The notes: generated from the sequence alone by a model not told the origin. A stretch of 64,000 nucleotides of DNA from Microbacterium sp. RU1D (GCF_900156435.1 NZ_FTPQ01000002.1:186001-250000); one strand, 5' to 3'. Positions 40,197 to 50,419 are shown, counted from the stretch's first letter. A program made the numbers and translations.

Positions 40197-40688
40197 ATGC
40201 AGAAGAGGGGGTGCGGCATCCGCACCGCAGCCGAGTATCGAGAGCGTCTGAGCCCGTCGCTGTGGGCGCTCGTCGCCGCGGCCGTATGCGGTCCGATGGC
40301 GGCCGTCGTCTTCTCTCCGCTCGACACGACGTTGGCGCTGTTCATCGGGCTCGTCGTCTCGGTGGCGATCGTGGCGGGGCTGCTCGCGATCTCGCCCGTC
40401 GTCGAGGTCCGCGACGGAGAGCTGCGCGCCGGCCGGGCACATATCCCCGTGGAGTACCTGGGTGCTCCTGTCGGCGTCGTCGCCGAGGAGGCCCGTACGG
40501 CCCGTGGGAGTGGTCTCGACCATCGGGCCTGGCACGTGATCCGGGGCGGGATCGACGGCATCGTCACGGTTCCGGTGACGGATCCCGACGACCCGACCCC
40601 GTCGTGGGTGGTGTCCACCCGCACGCCGGATCGCCTCGTCGCGGCGATCCAGCGCGCTCAGGTCAGGCTGCGCACTCCAGGCAGATGA
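40197..40688 (+). CDS. DUF3093 family membrane protein
   Basis: 163 aa. Two close membrane helices ([19 protein letters not shown] and [19 protein letters not shown]) then a soluble domain with [22 protein letters not shown] and [49 protein letters not shown], typical of DUF3093. ATG 40197. It overlaps the 3' end of the DUF4193 gene on the other strand by 26 bp. Confidence 0.9.
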   Translation: MQKRGCGIRTAAEYRERLSPSLWALVAAAVCGPMAAVVFSPLDTTLALFIGLVVSVAIVAGLLAISPVVEVRDGELRAGRAHIPVEYLGAPVGVVAEEARTARGSGLDHRAWHVIRGGIDGIVTVPVTDPDDPTPSWVVSTRTPDRLVAAIQRAQVRLRTPGR

Positions 40689-40956
40689 AGCCGGGGCCGC
40701 TCTCCTCCGCGATCTGGGAGCGGTGCTTCACGAGGAAGCAGTTCATGCAGGTGAACTCGTCCTCCTGAGCAGGCAGGACGACGACATCGAGTTCGATGTC
40801 GGAGAGGTCGGCGCCGGGCAGTTCGAAGCCCGAGGGGTTGTCGGCATCCTCGTTGTCGATCGACCCCGACGCCTTGTCGGGCACGCGCTCCTTGAGGGCC
40901 TCGATCGACTCGCTGTCGTCCTCGGTCTTGCGCGGTGCGTCGTAATCCGTTGCCAT
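40663..40956 (-). CDS. DUF4193 family zinc-ribbon-like protein
   Basis: 97 aa, acidic. The C-terminal CMNC...CLEC arrangement (about residues 71-95) resembles a four-cysteine zinc ribbon, and [18 protein letters not shown] is characteristic of DUF4193. Conserved next to dut and sepH in Actinobacteria. Function unknown. Tail-to-tail overlap of 26 bp with DUF3093. Confidence 0.92.
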   Translation of the reverse strand: MATDYDAPRKTEDDSESIEALKERVPDKASGSIDNEDADNPSGFELPGADLSDIELDVVVLPAQEDEFTCMNCFLVKHRSQIAEESGPGFICLECAA

Positions 40957-41177
40957 GCGTGCAGGTCTCTACTTCCGGTTTTCGTGGTGCTGTGCCCCAT
41001 CGGGTGCCCGATCGGGCGGCCATAGTTTGCATGACACGTCTGCGATAAGCAAATGCTCTCGAGCGTGCGTGCGTGTCGGGCGAGACGGGAAACTCGCGGC
41101 GCGCCCCGGATATTCCCGGAACCGGGCGGGGTGCATGTCAGCATGGGCGCTGACCGCAGATCGGAGGGGTGTTTCGC

Positions 41178-42203
41178 ATGGAACAGCTCAAAGTCATCGG
41201 AACCGAAGATGACGTCCTCGTCGTCGCGACGCAATCGGGCGAACGCTTCGCCCTCGCGCTCGACGAGGTGCTGCGCGCCGAGGCGCGCCGCGCGCGCCGG
41301 GACCGTGAAGACGACGACCGCGCGCCGCGCCCCAGCCCCCGGGAGATCCAGGCCCACATCCGGGCAGGGCTCTCGGCGCGCGAGGTCGCGACCCTGTTGA
41401 ACGCCCGCGTCGAAGACGTGGAGCGTTTCGAGGGGCCTGTTCTCGCGGAGCGCGAACACGTGGTCGCCCAAGCTCTCGCGGTGCCCGTGCTGCTCGGCGG
41501 CACGCTGGAGCACGACGCCCCCATCACCTTCGGAGCCGCCGTCCGCGCGAAGCTCGCCGAGGCCGGGGCCTCCGCCGAGCGGTGGACGAGCTGGAAGGAA
41601 GGCTCGGGCTGGATGGTGAAGCTGGAGTTCACCGCGAACGGCATCGAGCACGATGCGCGCTGGGGCTTCGAGCCGCGGCGCAGCAGCCTGTCGCCGCAGA
41701 ACGCCGACGCGATCCAGCTCTCTCGCCAGGGATCCCTCCCGGAGGGGCTCATCCCCCGCCTGCGTGCCCTCGACAACGTGCCCAAGGACGACTCCCGCTT
41801 CGACAGCGGAGCGTTCGGTCCCCGCCGGCTCGACATCGACGACGAACCCGGCGTCGAAGCGACCGGCCCGGTGGCGCCGGCCGTGCAGGCCGCCGCGATC
41901 AAGCGTGCGCCCGACGCCCCGGTGGCGTCGTCCGAGACCGCCGACCTGCTCGAGGCGCTACGTCGCCGACGAGGACAGCGGGAGCCCCTGCCCGGAATGA
42001 CCGAGGCCGAGCCCGAGCCGCGTCCGGCGACCACGCCGGTCGCGCTGTTCGACGCCGTCGAGCCCGGGTACGTCGACGACAAAAGCGATGACGCGGTCGA
42101 GCCGGAACGTCCTCAGCCCGACACCGCCCGTCGCGCCAAGGGCCGTCCGTCGATGCCCTCGTGGGACGAGATCGTGTTCGGAGCGCGCACCGACGAAAGC
42201 TGA
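41178..42203 (+). CDS. sepH: Septation protein SepH
   Basis: 341 aa from ATG 41178 with GGAGGGG eight bases upstream. N-terminal DUF3071 domain: MEQLKVIGTEDDVLVVATQSGERFALALDEVLRAE, then the helix-turn-helix-like PREIQAHIRAGLSAREVATLLNARVEDVERFEGPVLAERE. In Streptomyces and Mycobacterium SepH directly stimulates FtsZ filament assembly. The C-terminal third is low-complexity (Pro/Glu/Arg) with the end SMPSWDEIVFGAR, which is seen in the family. Confidence 0.93.
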   Translation: MEQLKVIGTEDDVLVVATQSGERFALALDEVLRAEARRARRDREDDDRAPRPSPREIQAHIRAGLSAREVATLLNARVEDVERFEGPVLAEREHVVAQALAVPVLLGGTLEHDAPITFGAAVRAKLAEAGASAERWTSWKEGSGWMVKLEFTANGIEHDARWGFEPRRSSLSPQNADAIQLSRQGSLPEGLIPRLRALDNVPKDDSRFDSGAFGPRRLDIDDEPGVEATGPVAPAVQAAAIKRAPDAPVASSETADLLEALRRRRGQREPLPGMTEAEPEPRPATTPVALFDAVEPGYVDDKSDDAVEPERPQPDTARRAKGRPSMPSWDEIVFGARTDES

Positions 42204-42319
42204 GGCGCCCGGTCGGATACGGGATGCCACGGGTCGGCCGTCGAGGCGCGCCGGCATACCCGCGTACAGCGGCGCCGTGCGATCGGGCGGGGTTCTGCCG
42301 GCCAGTGCGCCGGCTGGAG

Positions 42320-43447
42320 TCAGGAGAAGGCGCCGAGGCGAAGCAGGGGCACCGTGCGCTCCTCATCGGTGAGCGAACCGTGCTGGCCCACCATGCGCTG
42401 CGGACGTTTGTCGGGCTCGCGGTCGTCGTAGTAGGCGAAGCGTCCGCGTGCGGCGACCACCACATCGCCGATGCGGTCCCGGACTTCGTCGTCCACCGGT
42501 CCGAAGAGCCCAGCTGCGACGGCCTCGTCGCGCGTCAGCACCCACGCCCGCGCGGCTTCGTCGTTCTTCCAGCGCGAGGCCATGGCATCCGCCCGTCCCT
42601 CGTGCGCGTAGAGGTGGAGCATGCGCGGTTCACCGCCGATGAGGGCGACGTCATCGAGGAGGGGATCGCCGTCGCGCAGCAGGACGTGCTTGTGCGCCGG
42701 CACGTCGACCATGCCGTGATCGGCCGTGACGACCACACCCGTGCGGGGTCCGATGGTCTCGGCGAGACGCCGGGCGGCGGCATCCACCCGTTCGAGGGCG
42801 TCGGTCCAGCGGTCGGACTCCCACCCGTCGCGGTGCCCGGCGGTGTCCAGCTCGGGCGCGTAGAGATATGTGATGGACCCCGGATGCCGCGCGGCCAGAT
42901 CGGCCGCCAGGCGCACGCGTTCGTCGAGGTCGTCGGAGGGGAAGAACTCCGCGCCTCGGAGCGTCGCTTCGGTGAATCCGGTGCCGGTGTAGCTCGCCCG
43001 CGAGACGACGAAGGCGTCACGGCCGGATGCGGCGTGCGTCTCGAAGAGCGGCGTGCGGCGCTGCCACCTGTGCGGGTCGAGCCCGTCGGTCTCCCACCCG
43101 TGCAGCTGATCGGGCGCGAGATCGGTCCCGGGGATGCGCGCGCGGTAGCCGACGATGCCGTGGGCGCCGGGGGCGGTGCCCGTGAGCAGGCTCGTGAGGG
43201 CCGCCGCCGTCGTCGACGGGAACACGGTGCGGGCGACATCGCGACGGCCGCCCACGGCGCCGAGGAAGCGCGCATGACCGCGACGGGCGGCCAGGTTGTG
43301 GGCCCCGAGCCCGTCGACGAGGAAGACGATCGCGCTCTGCGCGGGTGCGAACCAGTCCGAAGAACCCGTCAGGGCGGCGATCGACTGCTCCACCACACCG
43401 GTGAGGCTCCGGGAGCGCGGCGGGTCCGCCGGTAGGCTGAGAGACAT
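42320..43447 (-). CDS. Alkaline phosphatase-superfamily phosphodiesterase
   Basis: 375 aa from ATG 43447. Nucleotide pyrophosphatase/phosphodiesterase fold: [21 protein letters not shown], nucleophile Thr in [30 protein letters not shown] and [13 protein letters not shown] (metal-binding Asp-His). No signal peptide is evident. The gene sits between sepH and the topoisomerase gene in many Actinobacteria. Substrate unknown. Diverges from parC with 70 bp between. Confidence 0.9.
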   Translation of the reverse strand: MSLSLPADPPRSRSLTGVVEQSIAALTGSSDWFAPAQSAIVFLVDGLGAHNLAARRGHARFLGAVGGRRDVARTVFPSTTAAALTSLLTGTAPGAHGIVGYRARIPGTDLAPDQLHGWETDGLDPHRWQRRTPLFETHAASGRDAFVVSRASYTGTGFTEATLRGAEFFPSDDLDERVRLAADLAARHPGSITYLYAPELDTAGHRDGWESDRWTDALERVDAAARRLAETIGPRTGVVVTADHGMVDVPAHKHVLLRDGDPLLDDVALIGGEPRMLHLYAHEGRADAMASRWKNDEAARAWVLTRDEAVAAGLFGPVDDEVRDRIGDVVVAARGRFAYYDDREPDKRPQRMVGQHGSLTDEERTVPLLRLGAFS

Positions 43448-43517
43448 CGGAGCAAGTCTTCCACACGGCTCCCGACCCCGTCCCGACCGGACGCCCGCCC
43501 GACCCGAGGCCGTTGAT

Positions 43518-45986
43518 ATGCCCGTTTCCCGTTCCTCCTCCGCCGCGACCGGCTCGCCCGTGACCGAGCGCATCGAAGACGTCGATGTCTCGACCGAGAT
43601 GCAGGGGTCGTTCCTCGAGTACGCCTACTCGGTCATCTACTCCCGTGCGCTGCCCGACGCCCGCGACGGGCTGAAGCCCGTGCAGCGGCGCATCCTCTAC
43701 CAGATGGCCGAGATGGGCCTGCGCCCCGACCGCGGACACGTCAAGAGCGCGCGCGTGGTCGGCGAGGTGATGGGAAAGCTGCACCCGCACGGCGACGCGC
43801 CCATCTACGACGCCCTCGTGCGTCTCGCGCAGTACTTCTCGCTGCGGGTCCCCCTGGTCGACGGCCACGGCAACTTCGGTTCTCTCGACGACGGTCCGGC
43901 GGCGCCGCGTTACACGGAGGCACGCCTCGCGCCCCCGGCCCTCGCCCTCACCGAGAACCTCGACGAGGACGTCGTCGACTTCATCCCGAACTACGACGGG
44001 CAGTTCCAGCAGCCCGAGGTGCTGCCGGCGGCCTTCCCCAACCTCCTCGTGAACGGGGCGACGGGTATCGCCGTCGGGATGGCGACCAACATGGCGCCGC
44101 ACAACCTCGTCGAGGTCGTCGCCGCGGCCACGCACCTGCTGCAGAACCCGGATGCCACGGTCGAGGAGCTCATGGAGTTCGTGCCGGGTCCCGACCTCCC
44201 CTCGGGCGGCATCATCGTCGGCCTCGACGGCATCAAGGACGCGTACACGAACGGCCGTGGCACGTTCCGCACGCGAGCGAAGGCGTCGATCGAGTCGCTG
44301 GGGCCGCGCCGCACCGGCATCGTCATCACCGAACTGCCCTACCTCGTCGGTCCGGAGCGGGTGATCGAGAAGATCAAGGACGCGGTGCAGGCGAAGAAGC
44401 TCGCCGGCATCGCCGATGTCACCGACCTCACCGACCGCAACAATGGCCTCCGCCTGGTCATCGGCATCAAGACGGGATTCGATCCGAAAGCCGTGCTCGA
44501 GCACCTGTACCGGTTGACGCCGCTCGAGGACTCGTTCGGCATCAACAACGTCGCTCTCGTCGACGGCCAGCCGCAGACGCTCGGACTGCGCGACATGCTG
44601 CGCGTCTACATCGACCACCGCATCCGCGTCGTCACGCGTCGCAGCGAGTACCGCCTCGCGCGCAAGCGCGAACGCCTGCACCTCGTCGAGGGGCTGCTGA
44701 TCGCGATCCTCGACATCGACGAGGTCATCCAGGTCATCCGCTCCTCCGACGACGGAGAGCAGGCCCGCACCAAGCTGCAGGAGGTCTTCGACCTCTCGCA
44801 TCCGCAGGCCGAGTACATCCTCGAACTGCGCCTGCGGCGCCTGACGAAGTTCTCGCGCATCGAGCTCGAGGCCGAGCGCGACCAGTTGAACGCCGAGATC
44901 GCTCAGCTCGTCGAGCTGCTCGGGAGCGAGACCCTGCTCCGCCAGCAGGTGGCGAAGGAGCTGGATGCCGCAGCCGAGGCGTACGGAACCCCTCGCCGCA
45001 CTCTGCTGCTCAACGGTGGACCGGTTCAGCCCCGATCCGCGCGCGCCGCGGCCGCCGCCGACCTGCAGATCGCCGACGCCCCGTGCCGGGTGTACCTGTC
45101 GGCCACCGGGCGCATGGTGCGCGCCGAGCTACTGGCCGACGCCCCGGGCGGAGGGGTGGTCGCTCCGACCCGACGGTCGAAGCACGACGCCGTCCGCTCG
45201 GCCGTCGACACCACCACGCGCGGCGACATCGGCGCCGTCACCTCGGCCGGCCGCCTCGTGCGGTTCTCCCCCGTCGACCTGCCCTCCGTCCCGGCCAACT
45301 CGGTGCACCTCAGCGCGGGCACGAAGGTCGAGCAGTACCTCGCCCTCGCCAAGGGCGAGAGCGTCGTCGCCCTCGTGCCCCTCGTCGATGCACCGACGAT
45401 CGCCCTCGGTACCGCGCAGGGCGTGGTCAAGCGCGTAGCCGCGACCGAGCTCGGCACGAAGGACGAGATCGAGATCATCTCGCTGCGCGACGGCGATCGG
45501 GTCGTGGGCGCAGCTCCCGCCGGTGACAACGCCGAGTTGGTGTTCGTCGCCAGTGACGCGCAGCTGCTGCGCTTCGAGGCCTCGTCCGTGCGGCCGCAGG
45601 GGCGGTCCGCCGGGGGGATGGGCGGCATCCGGCTCTCCGACGGCGCGCGCGTGATCGCGTTCGCGGTGGTCGGCGCTTCGGCGTTCGATGCGGTCGTGGT
45701 CACTGTCGCCGGGTCGTCCGCGGCCCTTCCCGGAACGGATGCCGGGACGGCGAAGGTGTCGGCGTTCACGGAGTTCCCCGCCAAGGGCCGTGCCACCGGT
45801 GGGGTGCGCGCGCAGCGCCTGCTCCGCGGGGAAGACGCCCTCACCCTCGCCTGGGTCGGGACGGACCCCCGGGCCGTGGGCGCGGACGGCTCCGTCCGTG
45901 CGCTGCCGGAGTCGGGTGCGAAGCGCGACGCCTCGGGTCAGCCGCTCGAGGCCGTCGTCGGCGCGATCGGCACCGTGGTTCGCTGA
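43518..45986 (+). CDS. parC: DNA topoisomerase IV subunit A (ParC-type)
   Basis: 822 aa. Breakage-reunion subunit with catalytic Tyr132 in APRYTEARL, the quinolone-pocket helix at [13 protein letters not shown] (Ala94, Pro95 where E. coli GyrA has Ser83, Ala84), tower and coiled-coil region around 400-480, and a C-terminal pinwheel with degenerate blades and no GyrA box that I can see. That and the convergent parE suggest topoisomerase IV rather than gyrase. ATG 43518. Confidence 0.92.
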   Translation: MPVSRSSSAATGSPVTERIEDVDVSTEMQGSFLEYAYSVIYSRALPDARDGLKPVQRRILYQMAEMGLRPDRGHVKSARVVGEVMGKLHPHGDAPIYDALVRLAQYFSLRVPLVDGHGNFGSLDDGPAAPRYTEARLAPPALALTENLDEDVVDFIPNYDGQFQQPEVLPAAFPNLLVNGATGIAVGMATNMAPHNLVEVVAAATHLLQNPDATVEELMEFVPGPDLPSGGIIVGLDGIKDAYTNGRGTFRTRAKASIESLGPRRTGIVITELPYLVGPERVIEKIKDAVQAKKLAGIADVTDLTDRNNGLRLVIGIKTGFDPKAVLEHLYRLTPLEDSFGINNVALVDGQPQTLGLRDMLRVYIDHRIRVVTRRSEYRLARKRERLHLVEGLLIAILDIDEVIQVIRSSDDGEQARTKLQEVFDLSHPQAEYILELRLRRLTKFSRIELEAERDQLNAEIAQLVELLGSETLLRQQVAKELDAAAEAYGTPRRTLLLNGGPVQPRSARAAAAADLQIADAPCRVYLSATGRMVRAELLADAPGGGVVAPTRRSKHDAVRSAVDTTTRGDIGAVTSAGRLVRFSPVDLPSVPANSVHLSAGTKVEQYLALAKGESVVALVPLVDAPTIALGTAQGVVKRVAATELGTKDEIEIISLRDGDRVVGAAPAGDNAELVFVASDAQLLRFEASSVRPQGRSAGGMGGIRLSDGARVIAFAVVGASAFDAVVVTVAGSSAALPGTDAGTAKVSAFTEFPAKGRATGGVRAQRLLRGEDALTLAWVGTDPRAVGADGSVRALPESGAKRDASGQPLEAVVGAIGTVVR

Positions 45987-46175
45987 CGGGAGTCCCCGGG
46001 TGGGGTGCCCTTCGCCACGGGGTCCCGCCCTGCACGACGGCGGCGCGACGTCGATGACCCGCCGGGCGCAGCGGCATGGCCGGCAGGCTGTCGCGCTCGG
46101 CATCCGCGGGCGTTCACGCGGCGTGCGCCGGGCTCTGATGCGTGTCGTCGCCGGGCGGAAGGGCGGGCGACGGGG

Positions 46176-48275
46176 TCAGACGTCGATGCGCTCCCGCGCC
46201 AGCCGGTCGCTCGAGTCGATGATGAACTCGCGGCGCGGCGCGACGTCGCTGCCCATGAGCAGATCGAACACGGATGCCGCTGCCTCCATGTCCTGCACGC
46301 GCACGCGGCGCAGCGTGCGCCCGCCGCGGTCCATCGTGGTCGTGGCGAGCTGATCGGCATCCATCTCGCCGAGGCCCTTGTACCGCTGCACGGGCTCCTG
46401 CCAGCGCTTGTTGGAGCGCTTGAGCTTCGTCAGCAGCGTGTGCAGCTCCTGCTCGCTGTAGGTGTAGATGGTCTCGTTGGGCTTGGTTCCGGGGTTCATC
46501 ACGACCACGCGGTGCAGCGGCGGGACCGCCGCGAACACGCGTCCCTCCTCGACGAGCGGACGCATGTAGCGGAAGAACAGCGTCAAGAGCAGCGTGCGGA
46601 TGTGGGCACCGTCGACGTCGGCGTCGCTCATGAGGATGATCTTGCCGTAGCGGGCGGCGTCGAGGTCGAACGAGCGCCCGGATCCGGCGCCGATCACCTG
46701 GATGATCGAAGCGCACTCGGCGTTGGACAGCATGTCGCTGATCGACGCCTTCTGCGTGTTGAGGATCTTGCCGCGGATCGGCAGCAGCGCCTGGTACTCG
46801 CTGTTACGCGCGAGCTTGGCGGTACCGAGCGCGGAGTCGCCCTCGACGATGAACAGCTCGGAGTCGTTGACGTCGTTCGAGCGGCAGTCCACGAGCTTCG
46901 CCGGCAGGGAGGACGACTCGAGAGCGTTCTTGCGGCGCTGCGTTTCTTTGTGCGTGCGCGCGGAGATGCGCGCCTTCATCTCGGAGACGACCTTCTCGAG
47001 CAGCTGGGCGGTCTGCGCCTTGTCGTCGCGCTTCGGCGAGGCGAATCGTGCGGCGAGCTCTTTCTGCACGACGGATGCCACGATCTGGCGCACCGCGGGC
47101 GTGCCGAGCACCTCTTTGGTCTGGCCCTCGAACTGCGGCTCGGGCAGACGCACGGTCAGCACCGCGGTGAGGCCGGCGAGGATGTCGTCCTTCTCGATCT
47201 TGTCGTTGCCGACCTTGAGCTTGCGCGCGTTCTGCTCGACCTGCGTGCGCAGCACCTTCATGAGGCCCTGCTCGAAGCCCTGCTGGTGCGTGCCGCCCTT
47301 GGGCGTGGCGATGATGTTCACGAAAGAGCGGGTCGTCGTGTCGTACCCCGTCCCCCATCGCACCGCGATGTCGACCTCGCACTCGCGCTGCAGCTCGGTG
47401 GGGATCATCGACCCGCCCGCCTGCAGCACGGGAACGGTCTCGGTGAACGTTCCCGTCCCGCTCAGGCGCCAGGTGTCGGTCACACCCGCATCGGGGGCGA
47501 GGAAGTCGGCGAACTCCGAGATGCCGCCGTCGAAGCGGTAGCTCGTCTCGATGCGCTTCTCGCCGCGGTCGTCGAGCACGACGATCTCGAGTCCGGGCAC
47601 GAGGAACGCGGTCTGGCGCACGCGCTGCACGAGCTCGTCGTGGCCGAATGCGGCATCCTTCGTGAAGATCTGACGGTCGGCCCAGTACCGGATGCGGGTG
47701 CCGGTGACCCCCCGGGCTGCCTTGCCCACGACGCGGAGTTCGCTGCTGCGCTCGAAGGGGGTGAACGGCGCGTCGGGACCGTCGCCCGCGAACAAACCGG
47801 GCTCGCCACGGTGGAACGACATCGCGTAGGTCTTGCCGGAGCGGTCGACCTCGACGTCGAGGCGCTCGGAGAGGGCGTTGACGACCGAGGCGCCCACGCC
47901 GTGCAGGCCACCGGACGCCGCATACGAACCGCCGCCGAACTTGCCGCCCGCGTGGAGCTTGGTGAAGACGACCTCGACACCGGTCAGACCCGTGCGCGGC
48001 TCGACGTCGACCGGGATGCCACGCGCGCGGTCGCGCACCTCGACGCTGCCGTCTGCGTGCAACACGATGTCGATGCGCGTGCCGTGACCGGCGAGGGCTT
48101 CGTCGACGGAATTGTCGATGATCTCCCACAGGCAGTGCATGAGACCGCGGGAATCGGTCGAGCCGATGTACATACCCGGGCGCTTGCGCACGGCTTCGAG
48201 GCCCTCGAGGACCTGCAGGTGGTGGGCGGAGTACTCGGACGTCACGGTTTTCAGCGTAATCGGGGCCACCGACAT
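46176..48275 (-). CDS. parE: DNA topoisomerase IV subunit B (ParE-type)
   Basis: 699 aa from ATG 48275 (MSVAPITLKTVTSEYSAHHLQVLEGLEAVRKRPGMYIGST). GHKL ATPase motifs: IIDNSVDEALAG, GGLHGVGASVVNAL, then TOPRIM with FIVEGDSALGTAK and MSDADVDGAHIRTLLL, and the C-terminal QRYKGLGEMDADQL. Forms the ATP-driven half of topoisomerase IV with the convergent subunit A. The longer upstream frame has no such conservation and overlaps the neighbour's promoter. Confidence 0.95.
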   Translation of the reverse strand: MSVAPITLKTVTSEYSAHHLQVLEGLEAVRKRPGMYIGSTDSRGLMHCLWEIIDNSVDEALAGHGTRIDIVLHADGSVEVRDRARGIPVDVEPRTGLTGVEVVFTKLHAGGKFGGGSYAASGGLHGVGASVVNALSERLDVEVDRSGKTYAMSFHRGEPGLFAGDGPDAPFTPFERSSELRVVGKAARGVTGTRIRYWADRQIFTKDAAFGHDELVQRVRQTAFLVPGLEIVVLDDRGEKRIETSYRFDGGISEFADFLAPDAGVTDTWRLSGTGTFTETVPVLQAGGSMIPTELQRECEVDIAVRWGTGYDTTTRSFVNIIATPKGGTHQQGFEQGLMKVLRTQVEQNARKLKVGNDKIEKDDILAGLTAVLTVRLPEPQFEGQTKEVLGTPAVRQIVASVVQKELAARFASPKRDDKAQTAQLLEKVVSEMKARISARTHKETQRRKNALESSSLPAKLVDCRSNDVNDSELFIVEGDSALGTAKLARNSEYQALLPIRGKILNTQKASISDMLSNAECASIIQVIGAGSGRSFDLDAARYGKIILMSDADVDGAHIRTLLLTLFFRYMRPLVEEGRVFAAVPPLHRVVVMNPGTKPNETIYTYSEQELHTLLTKLKRSNKRWQEPVQRYKGLGEMDADQLATTTMDRGGRTLRRVRVQDMEAAASVFDLLMGSDVAPRREFIIDSSDRLARERIDV

Positions 48276-48409
48276 CGCCTGCCAGACACACAGTGGGGTC
48301 GGGTCACCGTACGCGCACAGCGAAATGTGATCAAGGCGCGGCATAGGGGAAACATCCGCGTGGTTATATGTGTGGACTCGCCCACGATCACCTGAGGAGG
48401 GCACCCGAG

Positions 48410-48628
48410 ATGACCACCACGACCGCACCCGACGCGTCTGTTCTCGACCACCGCCTGACGGCGGCGGATCGCTGCGACTCCTGCGGCGCCCAGGCCTACA
48501 TCGCCGCCGAAGTGAACGGTAGCGAACTGCTGTTCTGCGCTCACCACGGCCGCAAGTACGAAGAGAAGCTCCGCAGCGTCGCCACCTCGTGGCACGATGA
48601 GACGGCGCGACTGAACGCCGCCGACTGA
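48410..48628 (+). CDS. DUF7455-type small zinc-ribbon-like protein
   Basis: 72 aa, ATG 48410 with GAGGAGG upstream. RLTAADRCDSCGAQAYIAAEVNGSELLFCAHHGRKYEEKL holds CxxC and CxxH pairs that could bind one zinc. Small proteins of this type are encoded close to sigA and parE in many Actinobacteria. A TATATG -10-like sequence lies at 48365-48370. Role unknown. Confidence 0.85.
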   Translation: MTTTTAPDASVLDHRLTAADRCDSCGAQAYIAAEVNGSELLFCAHHGRKYEEKLRSVATSWHDETARLNAAD

Positions 48629-48701
48629 CGCACCGTCCGAACGGGCCTCGTGCCGTCTCCCCCGGGAGCCGGTTCGGGGCCCGTTCCGCGTTCGGGCGCG
48701 G

Positions 48702-49739
48702 TCACCCGCCGACGTAGAGGCGCGGCAGCGTCGGCGAGACGCGCAGCGCGATCTCCTCGCCGATGGTGTCGACGAGTTCCGCCAGGTCGGTGGCGCTGTG
48801 GAGCGCCCCCCGGCCGAACACGACGATCTCGTCACCCGGCGAGGCCGCCGGCCAGGGGGCGACGGCGAGCGTGGTGAGACCGACGTCTTCAACACGACGC
48901 GGTCCTGCGGGGGTGCCGACGTCGAACCGGCCCGCGAGCGTGCTGGGCAGTCCGTGCAGACTGCCGACGTCGAGATGGACCCCCGCGACGTCCACGGCGG
49001 TCACCGTCGCCACGAGGGCGGCGATCGGCTCGATCCCCAGATCGCTCTCGCCGGGCCCCCCGGCCGGACGGATGCCGTAGGAGAACGCCCCCACGCGCAC
49101 GAGATCCTCGCGGAACTCCCCGCGGGCGAAACCGGCGGCGCTGGCCGCGAGGTGCGAGAAGCGCGGGTCGAGACCCGCGGCGCGGGCCGCCTCGCGCGCG
49201 GCGAGGAACACCGCTCGGGCCGCGTCGTCGTCGGCGTCCGACGCTTCGGAGATGTGCGACCAGATGCCCTCCAGCACCCCACGGCCCGCGGCTACGAGCC
49301 CCGCGGTGCGCTCCAGCGCCGCCGCCCACCGCTCCGGGCGGATGCCGTTGCGGTGCAGACCCGTGTCGATCTTGAGGTGGATGCGCGCGACGCCGTCGAG
49401 GGTCAGGCGGGCGAGGTCGTCGAGCAGGGCCTCGTCGCCGATCCCGAGATCGAGGTCGGCCGCGACGCCGGCGGCGAGATCGTCGGCGCCGCCGACGAGC
49501 CAGACGAAGATGCGCGCTTCGGGACCGACCGCCGATCGCACCGCCTCTCCGGTGGCGACGTCGAAGGCCCCGAACCAGCGCACGCCCTGCGCGTAGGCGT
49601 GAACGACGAGCGGTATGAGCCCGTGCGCATAGGCATCGTCCTTGACGACGAGCATGTGGGCAGCGGGGGCGACCGCCTCACGAACGCGCTGCAGATTGCG
49701 CGAGAACGCCGCGAGGTCGACGCGGTACGACGCGCTCAC
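48702..49739 (-). CDS. Alanine racemase-like protein retaining the PLP barrel but lacking the catalytic tyrosine
   Basis: 345 aa, GTG 49739. Barrel features of Alr: PLP lysine Lys33 in VVKDDAYAHG (canonical KADAYGHG), Lys123 and Arg130 in LKIDTGLHRNG with the exact spacing of Lys129/Arg136 of Geobacillus Alr, and Arg215 in VRVGAFSYG (Arg219 equivalent). In the C-terminal domain the SYGxxY block with the second catalytic base (Tyr265) is missing and GRxCMD is replaced (DVGLTTLAV). C-terminus RVSPTLPRLYVGG matches the usual RVPRxY end. Its start overlaps the stop of the complementary gene (GTGA). See findings for the heterodimer idea. Confidence 0.85.
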   Translation of the reverse strand: MSASYRVDLAAFSRNLQRVREAVAPAAHMLVVKDDAYAHGLIPLVVHAYAQGVRWFGAFDVATGEAVRSAVGPEARIFVWLVGGADDLAAGVAADLDLGIGDEALLDDLARLTLDGVARIHLKIDTGLHRNGIRPERWAAALERTAGLVAAGRGVLEGIWSHISEASDADDDAARAVFLAAREAARAAGLDPRFSHLAASAAGFARGEFREDLVRVGAFSYGIRPAGGPGESDLGIEPIAALVATVTAVDVAGVHLDVGSLHGLPSTLAGRFDVGTPAGPRRVEDVGLTTLAVAPWPAASPGDEIVVFGRGALHSATDLAELVDTIGEEIALRVSPTLPRLYVGG

Positions 49740-50374
49740 GCGACCACGCTCCGTACGGCGCGTGCCCCGACGGCGGCGACGGTCTCGGCGGCGGTGAGGC
49801 CGGTGGCATCCGTCCACTCCTCGAGCGACGGATGACCCAGCGCGGGGTCGCCGAAGAACACGACCTCGGCCCCGCGGGCGATCGGGGCGTCGCCCACGTC
49901 GACGACGCTGACGTCCATCGCCACGCGCCCGACGATGCGGTGGCGGCGTCCGTCGATCCACACCGACGCGTGGTTGCCGAGGGAGCGGACGACGCCCTGC
50001 GCGTAGCCCCCGGTTACGAGGGCAACGGTGGTGTCGTGCGGGGCGCGGTGCGTGTACCCGTACGACACGCCCTCGCCGCGCAGGAGCGGCTTGGCGCCCA
50101 GAGCCCGGCCCCGCAGCGACATCACCGGGCGCGTGCGCGCCCCGGGGAGGCCGTAGAGGGCCGTCGGGTCGAGCGCGTCGGCATCCAGTCCGAGGTCGGC
50201 GAGCACCGACGCGACCCACGTCGCACCGTGGCCCCAAGCGTCGACGGCGAGGACGTCGCCACCGCTCGTGGAGAGCGATCGGGCGGCGTTGGCGCGCAAC
50301 GCGTCAGCGGAGAGGACCGCGACGGGAGCGACTCCCCCGGCCCCGGGCGCGGGGGCAGGGCGCGTGGAGGTCAC
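49736..50374 (-). CDS. Alanine racemase-like protein retaining the C-terminal domain and catalytic tyrosine but without the PLP lysine
   Basis: 212 aa, GTG 50374. Residues 40-50 (DVLAVDAWGHG) match the Alr PLP motif but have Ala43 in place of lysine. The next segment jumps to ALYGLPG (72-78), which is the end of the barrel in normal Alr, so about 180 residues of barrel are missing. The C-terminal domain is well preserved: LLRGEGVSYGYTHR with Tyr105 (Tyr265 equivalent), GGYAQGVVR, and GRVAMDVSVVDVGD with Met153-Asp154 (Met312). The RVPRxY end is absent. First gene of a two-gene unit, with a start that could be leaderless. Confidence 0.85.
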   Translation of the reverse strand: MTSTRPAPAPGAGGVAPVAVLSADALRANAARSLSTSGGDVLAVDAWGHGATWVASVLADLGLDADALDPTALYGLPGARTRPVMSLRGRALGAKPLLRGEGVSYGYTHRAPHDTTVALVTGGYAQGVVRSLGNHASVWIDGRRHRIVGRVAMDVSVVDVGDAPIARGAEVVFFGDPALGHPSLEEWTDATGLTAAETVAAVGARAVRSVVA

Positions 50375-50379
50375 CCCTT

Positions 50380-50386
50380 TAGACTA
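50380..50386. promoter_or_regulatory. Symmetric bidirectional -10-like element TAGACTA
   Basis: In the 45-bp gap between the racemase-like pair (minus) and the ATP-grasp gene (plus), TAGACTA reads as TAGACT on the plus strand and TAGTCT on the minus strand, both TAnnnT. On the minus strand a start 6-7 bases downstream falls on the GTG at 50374, predicting a leaderless message. On the plus strand it leaves a 28-nt leader containing GGAG. Confidence 0.5.
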
Positions 50387-50419
50387 ACGGGGTCCTTCGT
50401 CCCCGACCCCGGAGCGTGC

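Noticed and set aside
43017-44801. 594-codon minus-strand frame over parC
   Set aside because: Antisense shadow; the end of it coincides with the phosphodiesterase gene only in a different frame.
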